Origin: an uncultured Flavobacteriales bacterium
GTDB lineage: Bacteria; Bacteroidota; Bacteroidia; Flavobacteriales; Weeksellaceae
Direction: 5' to 3'
Length of the DNA: 18,337 nt
Assembly (NCBI GenBank): GCA_937876095.1
Contig: CALFIE010000103.1
Span: 1-18,337, forward strand
Positions 1 to 8,464 of the stretch are shown here, in pieces (the first letter of the stretch is position 1; the number at the start of each line of letters is the position of its first letter). The translations under genes were made by a program, and so were the position numbers. Below the pieces are notes generated by a model. It worked only from the letters and a program-made list of their open reading frames with translations. It did no database searches and was not told where the DNA came from.

Positions 1-1
1 A

Positions 2-916
2 ACACATGGAGTGTTTGAAGAAAGCATTCAAGAAATTTGTGCAATCATTCATCAATACGGCGGACAGGTGTATATGGATGGTGCAAACATGAACGCACAA
101 GTCGGACTCACAAGTCCGGCAGTAATTGGAGCCGATGTTTGTCATATCAACTTGCACAAAACATTTTGCATTCCGCACGGTGGAGGTGGTCCGGGAATGG
201 GACCAATTTGTGTTGCAGAACATTTAGCACCGTTTCTTCCGGGACATTCTGTTGTTTCTATGGAAATAGAAAAACCAATGACTGCGGTTTCTGCTGCTCC
301 TTGGGGAAGCGCCAGCATTTTGTTGATTTCCTACATGTATATAAAAATGATGGGCGGTGATGGTTTAACTGATGCAACAAAATACGCAATTCTCAACGCG
401 AACTATATGAAAACTCTTTTGGAAAAAGAATTTGATATTTTATACGTTGGTAAAAATGGACGCATTGCTCACGAAATGATTGTTGATATGCGAAAATTTA
501 AAACATCCGCCGGAATTGAAGTGGAAGATATTGCAAAACGTTTAATGGATTATGGTTTTCACGCACCAACAGTTTCCTTCCCTGTTCCCGGAACATTAAT
601 GATTGAACCAACTGAAAGTGAAAACAAAGAAGAGTTAGATAAATTTTGCGATGCATTAATTTCTATCAAAAAAGAAATTCAAGAAATTGAATCCGGAAAA
701 TACGATAAAACTGATAATGTACTTAAAAATGCTCCACACACTGCTGCAACAGTTATTTCCGATGAGTGGAAACATTCTTACTCACGAGAAAAAGCAGCAT
801 ATCCAATTTCATCATTAAAGAAAAATAAATTCTGGCCCAGCGTTGGAAGAATTAATAATGCATTTGGTGATAGACAGTTGGTGTGTAGTTGTCCGCCGAT
901 TGAGGATTATAAATAA
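2..916 (+). CDS. gcvP: Glycine dehydrogenase (decarboxylating), P-protein of the glycine cleavage system; C-terminal part only
   Basis: The reading frame is open from base 2 and enters the window inside the gene, beginning T-H-G-V-F-E-E, so the GTG at 11 is an internal valine and not a start. About 304 residues are visible of a protein usually near 950. The P-protein decarboxylates glycine with pyridoxal phosphate and passes the aminomethyl group to lipoyl-H-protein. The hallmark segment NLHKTF is followed by CIPHGGGGPGMGP. The lysine of NLHK is the PLP-binding lysine and the glycine-rich loop is typical of the family. The C-terminus ends in the conserved G-D-R-x-L-V-C-S-C-P-P-I-E. The gene stops 9 bp before dapB on the same strand, so the two are probably co-transcribed. 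Identification is certain; only the 5' end is missing. Confidence 0.96.
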   Translation, partial: THGVFEESIQEICAIIHQYGGQVYMDGANMNAQVGLTSPAVIGADVCHINLHKTFCIPHGGGGPGMGPICVAEHLAPFLPGHSVVSMEIEKPMTAVSAAPWGSASILLISYMYIKMMGGDGLTDATKYAILNANYMKTLLEKEFDILYVGKNGRIAHEMIVDMRKFKTSAGIEVEDIAKRLMDYGFHAPTVSFPVPGTLMIEPTESENKEELDKFCDALISIKKEIQEIESGKYDKTDNVLKNAPHTAATVISDEWKHSYSREKAAYPISSLKKNKFWPSVGRINNAFGDRQLVCSCPPIEDYK

Positions 917-925
917 AACAATCTT

Positions 926-1666
926 ATGAATATCGCACTCCTCGGACACGGAAAAACTGGAAAAGAAATTGAAAAAATTCTCTTAGAACGGAATCATACT
1001 ATTGTAGAAATTTTCACATCAAAAAATCTGTTAACGGATAAAAAATTAGAATCACTAAAAAATAATCATACAGATTGCTGTATAGATTTTTCAACACCAG
1101 AAACAGTGTATCAAAATATTGAAAGAATTATTTCACACAATATTCCCATTATTGTTGGAACAACAGGATGGAATTCTCAAATAGAAGAGATAAAAAAAAT
1201 CGTGCAATTACATAACGGAGCAATGGTGTACGGTTCTAATTTTTCTATTGGAGCAAATATTTTTTTCAAACTTGCTTCGTACACTGCACAATTATTAAAT
1301 AATTTTTCAGAATATGATATTGCCCTTCACGAAATTCATCACATCTTAAAAAAAGATTCTCCGAGTGGAACAGCTTTAACCATTGCTAATGCAATTCTCG
1401 AAAAATTACAACGAAAAAATTCACTACAATATTCTACAGAAAAACCAATACAAAAAAATGAACTCCTTGTTACTAGTTCTCGAATTGGTTCAGTTATTGG
1501 TACACACACCATTCATTGTAATTCCGTTGCAGATGATATTGAACTCACTCACCGTGCACATAACAGAAACGGATTTGCATTAGGTGCAGTGTTAGCAGCA
1601 GAATGGATTCAAAATAAAAAAGGAATTTTTACAGTAGAAGAGTTTTTGTTTAGTGACTTTATTTAA
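926..1666 (+). CDS. dapB: 4-hydroxy-tetrahydrodipicolinate reductase (DapB)
   Basis: The 246-aa product fits the short bacteroidetal DapB enzymes. The family reduces 4-hydroxy-tetrahydrodipicolinate with NAD(P)H in the diaminopimelate/lysine pathway in the cytoplasm. The N-terminus shows the Rossmann loop GHGKTGKE (residues 7-14). VGTTGW is the conserved central strand and loop. The substrate-binding and catalytic motif HEIHHILKKDSPSGTAL contains the H-H, K and P-S-G-T-A residues expected of DapB. It starts at an ATG 9 bp after the gcvP stop with no clear Shine-Dalgarno, as is common in Bacteroidota. The coding sequence is intact. The metal-resistance genes begin 43 bp downstream, so this gene marks the boundary between housekeeping and accessory DNA. 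Confidence 0.95.
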   Translation: MNIALLGHGKTGKEIEKILLERNHTIVEIFTSKNLLTDKKLESLKNNHTDCCIDFSTPETVYQNIERIISHNIPIIVGTTGWNSQIEEIKKIVQLHNGAMVYGSNFSIGANIFFKLASYTAQLLNNFSEYDIALHEIHHILKKDSPSGTALTIANAILEKLQRKNSLQYSTEKPIQKNELLVTSSRIGSVIGTHTIHCNSVADDIELTHRAHNRNGFALGAVLAAEWIQNKKGIFTVEEFLFSDFI

Positions 1667-1709
1667 AAATATTATGAGTTATCATATCCAATTATATAGA
1701 ACCGAAGTA

Positions 1710-2156
1710 ATGAAAAAATATCTTGATGCACAAAAAGAAGATTTTTTCGAAAATGAAGAAAATATTTTACAACAAAGAAATATTAAACCCACAGCAATGC
1801 GTTTGTTGGTAGTAGAAAAATTGTTGAAACAGCAATATGCCATCAGTCATAAGGAATTAGCAGAACAGTTTGAAAATGCAGATAATGTTACGCTATTCAG
1901 AACGCTGAAAACTTTTTTAGAGCACAAACTTATCCATACTATTGATGATGGAAGCGGAGTGATAAAATACGCACTTTGCCAATCAGGATGTAATTGCGAT
2001 TTATCGGAACTGCACACTCATTTTTATTGCACCGAATGTAAACATACTTTTTGCCTTAACGAAACAGAAATTCCAAACATTAAAGTCCCTCAAAACTTTA
2101 AATTATATGGAGCTAATTTAGTCCTTAAGGGGAAATGCGATAAATGTAGCAAATAG
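1710..2156 (+). CDS. Fur-family metal-responsive transcriptional repressor of the efflux cassette
   Basis: The product is 148 aa from the chosen ATG. The frame also allows an ATG at 1674 and a GTG at 1653 inside dapB, but related repressors begin with MKK a few residues before the helix leading into Q-R-N-I-K-P-T-A-M-R. The N-terminal half is a Fur-type winged helix (KPTAMRLLV, and VTLFRTLKTF as the recognition helix). The C-terminal half has H-T-H-F-Y and two Cys pairs, CTEC (residues 107-110) and CDKC (143-146), which form a structural zinc site in Fur/Zur proteins. Its position immediately before a CzcA/CzcB/P-ATPase operon implies that it senses a divalent metal and represses that operon, probably at the palindrome 2170-2184. 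Whether it senses zinc, cadmium or another ion cannot be told from sequence. Confidence 0.88.
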   Translation: MKKYLDAQKEDFFENEENILQQRNIKPTAMRLLVVEKLLKQQYAISHKELAEQFENADNVTLFRTLKTFLEHKLIHTIDDGSGVIKYALCQSGCNCDLSELHTHFYCTECKHTFCLNETEIPNIKVPQNFKLYGANLVLKGKCDKCSK

Positions 2157-2169
2157 ACTTTTTCAACTT

Positions 2170-2184
2170 TGCAATCCGATTGCA
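2170..2184. promoter_or_regulatory. 15-bp 7-1-7 palindrome, candidate operator for the Fur-family repressor
   Basis: TGCAATC-C-GATTGCA is a perfect 7-1-7 inverted repeat, the geometry used by Fur-family dimers. It lies 13 bp after the repressor stop and 13 bp before the -7-like box at 2198-2205 of the next gene, where a bound repressor would block transcription. Binding is inferred from geometry and position. A partial copy (TGCAATCCATT) lies at 2625-2635, upstream of the RND gene. Confidence 0.6.
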
Positions 2185-2197
2185 CAAATTATTTTTC

Positions 2198-2205
2198 TAT
2201 ATTTG
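2198..2205 (+). promoter_or_regulatory. Bacteroidota-type -7 promoter element of the efflux operon
   Basis: TATATTTG matches the TAnnTTTG -7 consensus of Bacteroidota sigma factors and lies 7 bp before the ATG at 2213. The nearest TTTG (2168-2171) is 26 bp upstream, longer than the usual spacer of about 20, so the -33 element is uncertain. Confidence 0.4.
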
Positions 2206-2212
2206 TACCCTA

Positions 2213-2539
2213 ATGAAATGGTTTCTCACAATATGGACTTTTTACCTGATGGTACTCGCAGCGTTGCCTTGCAGCGATGCAAGCAATCAGTGTGAAGATA
2301 CCGTTCCTAAAATTGAAACCGCCCAAGCTCACGAACATAACCAGGATAGCGACGACAATTGCAGTCCTTTTTGCTATTGCAGTTGTTGCAGTGTAAGCAT
2401 CGGGTCATTCAATTTCAAGCCTTTTGAAATCAAGCAACCTAAAGTAGCTTTCTCTACAAAAAAATTCACAATCCGTGATTACAATTTAATTTCCCGCTAC
2501 CAAGGAAATATCTGGAACCCACCCAAATTTACTGTTTAA
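2213..2539 (+). CDS. Small exported Cys/His-rich protein of the DUF6660 type, associated with metal efflux
   Basis: The product is 108 aa from the ATG at 2213. The frame opens with a TTG at 2180, but that would put the start inside the presumed operator. The N-terminus (MKWFLTIWTFYLMVLAALPC) is a hydrophobic export signal ending in A-A-L-P-C, possibly a lipoprotein site or an uncleaved anchor. The middle is rich in metal ligands: H-E-H-N, D-S-D-D-N-C and then CYCSCC. The tail is short and polar with two W/Y-containing strands. Similar small proteins, which I recall as DUF6660, commonly precede CzcA-type RND genes in Bacteroidota. A periplasmic metal-binding or sensing role is plausible but not demonstrated. 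It lies between its repressor and the pump, on the same strand. Confidence 0.75.
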   Translation: MKWFLTIWTFYLMVLAALPCSDASNQCEDTVPKIETAQAHEHNQDSDDNCSPFCYCSCCSVSIGSFNFKPFEIKQPKVAFSTKKFTIRDYNLISRYQGNIWNPPKFTV

Positions 2540-2791
2540 TTTTTACAGATTTTCCAAATGCTGTTGATGGCTGATGTTTAGCCTTAACTGAAGAAGCTCC
2601 TGTCATTCATTTGCTAATGATATGTGCAATCCATTTAAGTTTTCCTGTTTGTTTCAGATAAATTCATAAAGCCTTTGCTTTTGTGATAATGGGCAAATAG
2701 TACGTTTTCCATTCTATAGACATTGATAAATCTGTTGGCTGCTTACCACAAGTGGCAAGTATATTTTTTGTAAAATATTAAACAGAAATAC
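2540..2791 (+). other. 252-bp leader between the small protein and the RND pump; no supported gene
   Basis: No reading frame here resembles a protein. The longest minus-strand candidate is 25 codons (2635-2712) and has no context. The region holds a partial copy of the operator half-site (2625-2635), a small inverted repeat CCAC-AA-GTGG near 2749-2758, and a T-rich stretch just before the GTG start that loosely resembles a -7 box. It may be an untranslated leader or carry a second promoter for the pump genes. Confidence 0.4.
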
Positions 2792-5700
2792 GTGTTAGAT
2801 AATATTATAAAATTCAGTATCAAGAACAAGCTTGTCGTTGGTATAATGACCTTGTTACTCATCATTTGGGGAGTGTGGAGCGCCACAAAACTACCCATTG
2901 ATGCCGTACCCGATATTACCAATAATCAGGTGCAAATAATTACGGTTTGTCCCACATTGGCGGGACAAGAAGTAGAACAATTAGTAACTTTTCCTATTGA
3001 GCAAAGTATTGCAAATATTCCAGATTTAGAGGAAACACGGAGTATTTCGAGGTTTGGTTTGTCGGTAATTACGGTTGTATTTAAAGACAATGTAGATATT
3101 TATTTTGCCCGGCAATTAATCAATGAAAAATTAAAAGAAGCCGAAGAAAAAATCCCGAAAGGAATTGGTATACCGGAACTCGCTCCCATTAGTACAGGTT
3201 TGGGCGAAGTGTATCAATACATCATCCATCCTAAAAAAGGAAGCGAGAAAAAATACGATGCCAAAGAACTGCGTACAATGCAGGATTGGATTGTAGCCCG
3301 ACAATTATACGGAACTCCCGGAATTGCCGAAGTCAACAGTTTTGGTGGCGAGCTGAAACAATATGAAGTAGCCGTGAACCCAAACCGCCTTAGAGCAATG
3401 GGTGTAAGTGTTACTGATATTTTTACAGCATTAGAAAAAAACAATCAAAATACAGGCGGTGCCTACATTGATAAAAAACCGAATGCTTATTTCATCCGTG
3501 GAATTGGCTTGGTTACTTCCTTAGATGATGTGAAAAATATCAGTGTAAAAAATGACGGTGGCAGTATTCCCATTTTTATTAAAGATGTAGCCGATGTAAG
3601 ATTTGGAAGTGCGGTAAGATATGGCGCAATGACTTACAATGGCGAAGTAGATGCAGTGGGCGGTGTGGTAATGATGCTGAAAGGCGAAAACAGTAACGAG
3701 GTTGTCAATCGTATCAAAGAAAAACTACCCATTATTCAAAAATCTTTACCCGACGATATTATCATCGAACCTTATTTAGACCGTACCGATTTGGTAGGCA
3801 GAGCAATGAGTACCGTAGAAAAAAACCTGATAGAAGGCGCATTGATTGTCATCTTTGTATTGGTTATTTTCTTAGGAAATTTCAGAGCAGGATTGATTGT
3901 AGCTTCTGCTATTCCTTTAGCGATGCTGTTTGCTTTAGCCTTAATGAATGTGTTTGGCGTGAGTGCCAATTTAATGAGTTTGGGTGCGATAGATTTTGGT
4001 TTAATTGTAGATGGTGCAGTAATTATTGTGGAAGCTACTTTGCATCATTTAGGGTTACGAAAATCCACACAAAAACTTACTCAACAGGAAATGGATAATG
4101 AAGTATTTACATCCGCTTCTAAAATCCGTAGCAGTGCAGCATTTGGCGAAATCATTATCTTGATTGTTTACATTCCTATTTTAACGTTGGTAGGTGTAGA
4201 AGGGAAAATGTTCCGTCCGATGGCGCAAACAGTAGGTTTTGCAATATTTGGCGCATTGATTTTATCCCTCACTTATATCCCGATGATGTGTGCTTTGTTT
4301 TTGTCTAAAAAGCCAATGCATAAAGAAAACATTTCAGATAAAATGATGAATTGGTTGCAAAAAATGTATCAACCATTATTAGAAAAAGCCATTAAAATAA
4401 AATATTGGTTAGTGGGAATTACCGTTGCCATATTTGCCTTTACATTATCTTTATTTGGCAGAATGGGTGGCGAATTTATACCACAATTGCAGGAAGGCGA
4501 TTTTGCCTTTCACTGCATTTTGCCACAAGGAAGTTCATTAAGCCAAAGTATCGAAACATCAATGCAAGCTTCAAGAATTATCAAGCAATTTGATGAAGTA
4601 AAAATGGTTGTAGGTAAAACCGGAGCAGCAGAAGTACCAACCGACCCAATGCCGCCCGAAGCAACCGATATGATGATTTTGCTGAAACCTCAAAGCGAAT
4701 GGAAAAGTGGCAGAACTTACGATGAATTAGCCGATGCCATCAACCAAAAATTAGAAGCAATACCTGGCGTATTTTTTGAAAAAAACCAACCAATACAAAT
4801 GCGTTTCAATGAATTGATGACAGGCATCAGGCAAGATGTGGCGGTAAAAATATTTGGCGAAAATTTAGATACATTGGCGCTGAATGCCGATAAAGTAAGC
4901 AAAGTTATCCAAACCGTAGAAGGCGCTAGAGCTCCGCAGGTGGAACGTGTGAGTGGATTACCACAAATTAATGTAGAATACGACCGAACTCGTTTAGCCA
5001 ATTATGGAATTAATGTAGAAGACGTAAACAACGTGGTAAGTACCGCTTTTGCAGGGAAAAGTGCAGGTGTGGTTTTCGAAAATGAAAGAAGATTTGATTT
5101 GGTTGTTCGGTTAGATAGTGTTTACAGAAGCAGTATCGAAGATGTAAATAATTTAATGATACCAACTTCTACAGGCAATCAAATTCCGTTATCGCAAGTT
5201 GCTACGATTGATTATAAATTAGGTCCGGCGCAAATAAGTCGTGAAGCAGGAAAAAGAAGAATTGTAATCGGGTTCAACGTTGCAGGCAGAGATGTGCAAA
5301 GTGTGGTAGAAGAAATTCAGCAAAAATTGAATGCTCAGGTAAAATTACCGCCTGGATATTATTTCACGTATGGCGGTCAGTTTGAAAATCTGAAAGAAGC
5401 CAGCAACAGATTAATGATAGCCGTTCCGATTTCTTTGTTATTGATTTTTGTATTGCTCTATTTTACGTTCCGTTCCTTCAAACAAGCAGGTTTAATATTT
5501 ACCGCAATTCCGATGAGTGCGATTGGTGGCGTTTTGGCTTTAATGCTTCGTGGAATGCCTTTCAGCATCAGTGCGGGAATTGGTTTTATCGCCTTGTTTG
5601 GTGTAGCCGTTCTTAACGGAATTGTATTGATAGGCACTTTCAACCAATTGGAAAAAGAAGGAATGAAAGATATTTTCAAACGAGTAATCGAAGGGACAAA

Positions 5701-7159
5701 AATAAGACTTCGACCTGTATTGATGACCGCAACTGTTGCCAGTTTAGGATTTTTACCAATGGCATTGAGCAGCAGCGCAGGTGCAGAAGTTCAAAAACCT
5801 TTAGCAACCGTAGTAATTGGTGGTTTGTTTACGGCAACTTTCCTTACGTTGTTCGTTCTGCCATTACTCTACATCATTTTTAATTCAAAAATTAATTTAA
5901 AAAGAAAATTCAAAGTGAAACCCATTGCAACTATCATTGTATTGCTACTATCCTTGGTAGGTTTTACAGCAAATGCACAAACACAGCATTTATCAAGTGT
6001 TGATGATGCGATAAATATTGCCCTACAAAATAATCAAAGTATTAAAGCATCTGATTTGGAAATTGAGGCGAGTAAAGTTTTGAAAAAAACAGCCGGAGAA
6101 TTACCAAAACTCGATTTTAACGCACAATTGGGTCAATATAATAGTACAAAATTCGACCAGTCTTTTCAGGTCACACAAACAATTCCATTTCCTTCATTAT
6201 TTGGAGCAAAAAAGCAATTGATTAATGCAGAAATAAAAGGTAAAGAAATACAGAAAAGCCTAAGTGTTTTAGAATTAAAAAATCAGGTACGAACGTATTA
6301 TTATCAAATCCTGTACCTGCAACACAATCAAAAACAATTGCAACAATTGGACAGCTTATATGGTGATTTTATTGGCATTGCAAAGCTTCGATACAAAACT
6401 GGTGATACTAAAAAAGTGGATATAAGTACAGCAGAAGCTAAGAAAGGGGAAATCAATTTATTGTTAAAACAGAATGAAGTGTTATTAAATAATGCAGTTG
6501 CCAGTCTGAAAACATTAATGAATGCTAAAGAAGATTTTATCATTGTAGAAAATGGAATTTTTCAACCTTTACAAATCAGTAATTTGCTGGACAATGATGC
6601 AGTAGCAAATCATCCTGCAATTCAGTCCTTATATCAGGATGCAGTTATTGCAGAAAAGACCAAAAAGGTAGAACGTTCGCAAGGTTTACCCGATTTTACG
6701 ATAGGTTACACAAATCAATCTTTGATAGGCTTTCAAACAGTAAATGGTGCGGAGAAATATTTCAATTCTGGTAACCGTTTTAATTCTGTAAATATTGGTG
6801 TTGCTATTCCCATTAATTACGGTGCTACAAAGGCAAGGATAGAATCTTTGGATTATAGAAAGCAAGCAGCCGAAGCCAATGCACAACAGCAACAGAAAAC
6901 GTTGGCAACACAAATACAAAATGCTTTGTTGCAATACCAGCAGGATATGAAGCAGTTCAATTATTTTCAGCAGGAAGCTTTGCCTAATGCTAAAGAAATT
7001 GTTTCAGCGGCACAATTGGGTTACAAAACAGGCGACATCGGTTATGTAGAATATCTTTTTGCTTTGCAAACCGCAACCGATATTCAGTTGAATTACCTCA
7101 AAAGCATTCAGCAGGTCAACCAATCTGTAATCAATATTTATTCATTCATCAATCAATAA
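2792..7159 (+). CDS. czcA: CzcA/CusA-family heavy-metal RND efflux pump fused to a CzcC/TolC-type outer-membrane channel
   Basis: The protein has 1455 residues. Residues 1 to about 1034 are a complete RND transporter of the heavy-metal family. It begins M-L-D-N-I-I-K-F-S-I-K-N-K-L and has the PIDAVPDITNNQV segment. The proton-relay motif DFGLIVDGAVIIVE spans residues 401-414, with acidic D401, D407 and E414. It ends in the last membrane helix ATVVIGGLFTATFLTLFVLP. A basic stretch follows, then a hydrophobic segment at 1042-1062 ending T-A-N-A before Q1063, which has every feature of a Sec signal peptide. Residues 1063-1455 are an outer-membrane efflux protein of CzcC type, about normal length. 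The start is GTG, supported by the usual family N-terminus. Such fusions are known in Bacteroidota. The pump takes divalent metal from periplasm or membrane to the outside, driven by protons, with the CzcB-like adaptor 6 bp downstream. Confidence 0.93.
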   Translation: MLDNIIKFSIKNKLVVGIMTLLLIIWGVWSATKLPIDAVPDITNNQVQIITVCPTLAGQEVEQLVTFPIEQSIANIPDLEETRSISRFGLSVITVVFKDNVDIYFARQLINEKLKEAEEKIPKGIGIPELAPISTGLGEVYQYIIHPKKGSEKKYDAKELRTMQDWIVARQLYGTPGIAEVNSFGGELKQYEVAVNPNRLRAMGVSVTDIFTALEKNNQNTGGAYIDKKPNAYFIRGIGLVTSLDDVKNISVKNDGGSIPIFIKDVADVRFGSAVRYGAMTYNGEVDAVGGVVMMLKGENSNEVVNRIKEKLPIIQKSLPDDIIIEPYLDRTDLVGRAMSTVEKNLIEGALIVIFVLVIFLGNFRAGLIVASAIPLAMLFALALMNVFGVSANLMSLGAIDFGLIVDGAVIIVEATLHHLGLRKSTQKLTQQEMDNEVFTSASKIRSSAAFGEIIILIVYIPILTLVGVEGKMFRPMAQTVGFAIFGALILSLTYIPMMCALFLSKKPMHKENISDKMMNWLQKMYQPLLEKAIKIKYWLVGITVAIFAFTLSLFGRMGGEFIPQLQEGDFAFHCILPQGSSLSQSIETSMQASRIIKQFDEVKMVVGKTGAAEVPTDPMPPEATDMMILLKPQSEWKSGRTYDELADAINQKLEAIPGVFFEKNQPIQMRFNELMTGIRQDVAVKIFGENLDTLALNADKVSKVIQTVEGARAPQVERVSGLPQINVEYDRTRLANYGINVEDVNNVVSTAFAGKSAGVVFENERRFDLVVRLDSVYRSSIEDVNNLMIPTSTGNQIPLSQVATIDYKLGPAQISREAGKRRIVIGFNVAGRDVQSVVEEIQQKLNAQVKLPPGYYFTYGGQFENLKEASNRLMIAVPISLLLIFVLLYFTFRSFKQAGLIFTAIPMSAIGGVLALMLRGMPFSISAGIGFIALFGVAVLNGIVLIGTFNQLEKEGMKDIFKRVIEGTKIRLRPVLMTATVASLGFLPMALSSSAGAEVQKPLATVVIGGLFTATFLTLFVLPLLYIIFNSKINLKRKFKVKPIATIIVLLLSLVGFTANAQTQHLSSVDDAINIALQNNQSIKASDLEIEASKVLKKTAGELPKLDFNAQLGQYNSTKFDQSFQVTQTIPFPSLFGAKKQLINAEIKGKEIQKSLSVLELKNQVRTYYYQILYLQHNQKQLQQLDSLYGDFIGIAKLRYKTGDTKKVDISTAEAKKGEINLLLKQNEVLLNNAVASLKTLMNAKEDFIIVENGIFQPLQISNLLDNDAVANHPAIQSLYQDAVIAEKTKKVERSQGLPDFTIGYTNQSLIGFQTVNGAEKYFNSGNRFNSVNIGVAIPINYGATKARIESLDYRKQAAEANAQQQQKTLATQIQNALLQYQQDMKQFNYFQQEALPNAKEIVSAAQLGYKTGDIGYVEYLFALQTATDIQLNYLKSIQQVNQSVINIYSFINQ

Positions 7160-7165
7160 GTACAA

Positions 7166-8452
7166 ATGAAATTCAATATAAATAAAATCACGTTGATGAC
7201 AGCCGTAGCTGTTTTACTATTTGCTTTTTCTGCCTGTAAAAATGATAAGAAAGCAGAAGATAAATCTGCCGAAACCAAAACTGCAGGAAAAGAAGAAGCA
7301 CCTCACGAGGAAGAAACGCCAACTATTGCCACACTTACCGAAGAACAAATAAAAACGGTAGGCATACAATTAGGCACCATTGAACACAAGGAATTAACAG
7401 CAACCATCAAAGCAAACGGAAATCTGAAAGTTCCTAATAACAATAAAGCCAACGCCACTTCTTTGTATGGCGGTGTGATAAGAACACTGAAAGTTCAAAT
7501 CGGAGATTATGTAAGAAAAGGTCAGGTAATTGCTACCATTGCCAATCCGCAGTTCATCCAATTGCAGGAAGAATATTTGAGTACAGCAAGCAGGATTACA
7601 TTTGCGGAACAAGAATTAGCAAGACAAAAAGAACTGAACGAAGGAAGTGCAGGTGCAAAGAAAAACCTGCAAAGTGCTACTGCCGAATTAAGCAGTTTAA
7701 GAACCCGAAGAGCTTCCTTACAACAGCAGATACAATTAATGGGCATCAATCCGGGTTCTGTATCAAACGGAAATTTAAAATCTGCCTTGGTCGTAACCAG
7801 TCCGCTGAATGGTACGGTTAGCAATGTTTTTGCCAAAATCGGAAGCTATGTTGATGTTTCTTCTCCGGTTATAGAAATTGTAGATAACAGTTCATTGCAT
7901 TTGGATTTACAGGTGTTTGAAAAAGATTTGCCACAGGTAAAAGTGGGACAAACCATTCATTTTACATTAACCAATAATCCTACTACTGAATATGATGCTA
8001 CGGTTTTCAGCATTGGTTCATCCTTTGAAAACGAGAGTAAAACCATTACCGTTCACTGCCGTGTAAATGGCAATAAAAGTGGCTTGATTGATGGAATGAA
8101 TATCACAGGAATTGTAAGCCTCAATAATGTAACAACACCTGCGGTACCAACTGATGCCATTGTAAATGCCGATGGCAAATACTACATTTTTGTACAAACC
8201 GACAAAGAAGCAGAAGCCCATCACGAAGAAGGAGAAAAAGAAGGCAACCACAAAGAGGGCGAAGAAAAAGACCATAAAGAAGATAAAACGGCTAAGAATT
8301 TTGAAAAGGTAGAAGTGCTAAAAGGCGTATCTGATATGGGTTACACCGCAGTAACATTTGTAAATGAAATTCCTGCCAATGCAAAGATTGTAGTAAAAGG
8401 TGCGTTTTTCGTCAATGCAAAACTAAGCAATGCAGGTGGTCACGAACATTAA
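7166..8452 (+). CDS. czcB: CzcB/CusB-type periplasmic adaptor (membrane-fusion) lipoprotein
   Basis: This 428-aa protein links RND pump and outer-membrane channel. A lipoprotein signal ends in F-S-A-C (Cys24), so it should be anchored in the inner membrane. An acidic, E/K-rich linker follows. The barrel-sandwich/lipoyl half-motif Y-G-G-V-I-R-T-L-K-V-Q-I-G-D-Y-V-R-K-G-Q-V is near residues 90-115. Next comes an alpha-helical hairpin with heptad-like E/L/Q repeats and then the second lipoyl half (P-L-N-G-T-V-S-N-V). Near residues 350-375 is a His/Glu/Lys-rich insertion (H-H-E-E-G-E-K, N-H-K-E-G-E, D-H-K-E-D) that could bind metal. The gene starts at an ATG 6 bp after the pump stop, so the two are translationally linked. 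Family assignment is firm; the metal specificity is not readable. Confidence 0.92.
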   Translation: MKFNINKITLMTAVAVLLFAFSACKNDKKAEDKSAETKTAGKEEAPHEEETPTIATLTEEQIKTVGIQLGTIEHKELTATIKANGNLKVPNNNKANATSLYGGVIRTLKVQIGDYVRKGQVIATIANPQFIQLQEEYLSTASRITFAEQELARQKELNEGSAGAKKNLQSATAELSSLRTRRASLQQQIQLMGINPGSVSNGNLKSALVVTSPLNGTVSNVFAKIGSYVDVSSPVIEIVDNSSLHLDLQVFEKDLPQVKVGQTIHFTLTNNPTTEYDATVFSIGSSFENESKTITVHCRVNGNKSGLIDGMNITGIVSLNNVTTPAVPTDAIVNADGKYYIFVQTDKEAEAHHEEGEKEGNHKEGEEKDHKEDKTAKNFEKVEVLKGVSDMGYTAVTFVNEIPANAKIVVKGAFFVNAKLSNAGGHEH

Positions 8453-8464
8453 AAATTGAACGCT

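Noticed and set aside
2635..2712. 25-codon minus-strand ORF in the leader of the RND gene
   Set aside because: Too short, no ribosome site, no recognisable sequence, and surrounded by stops.
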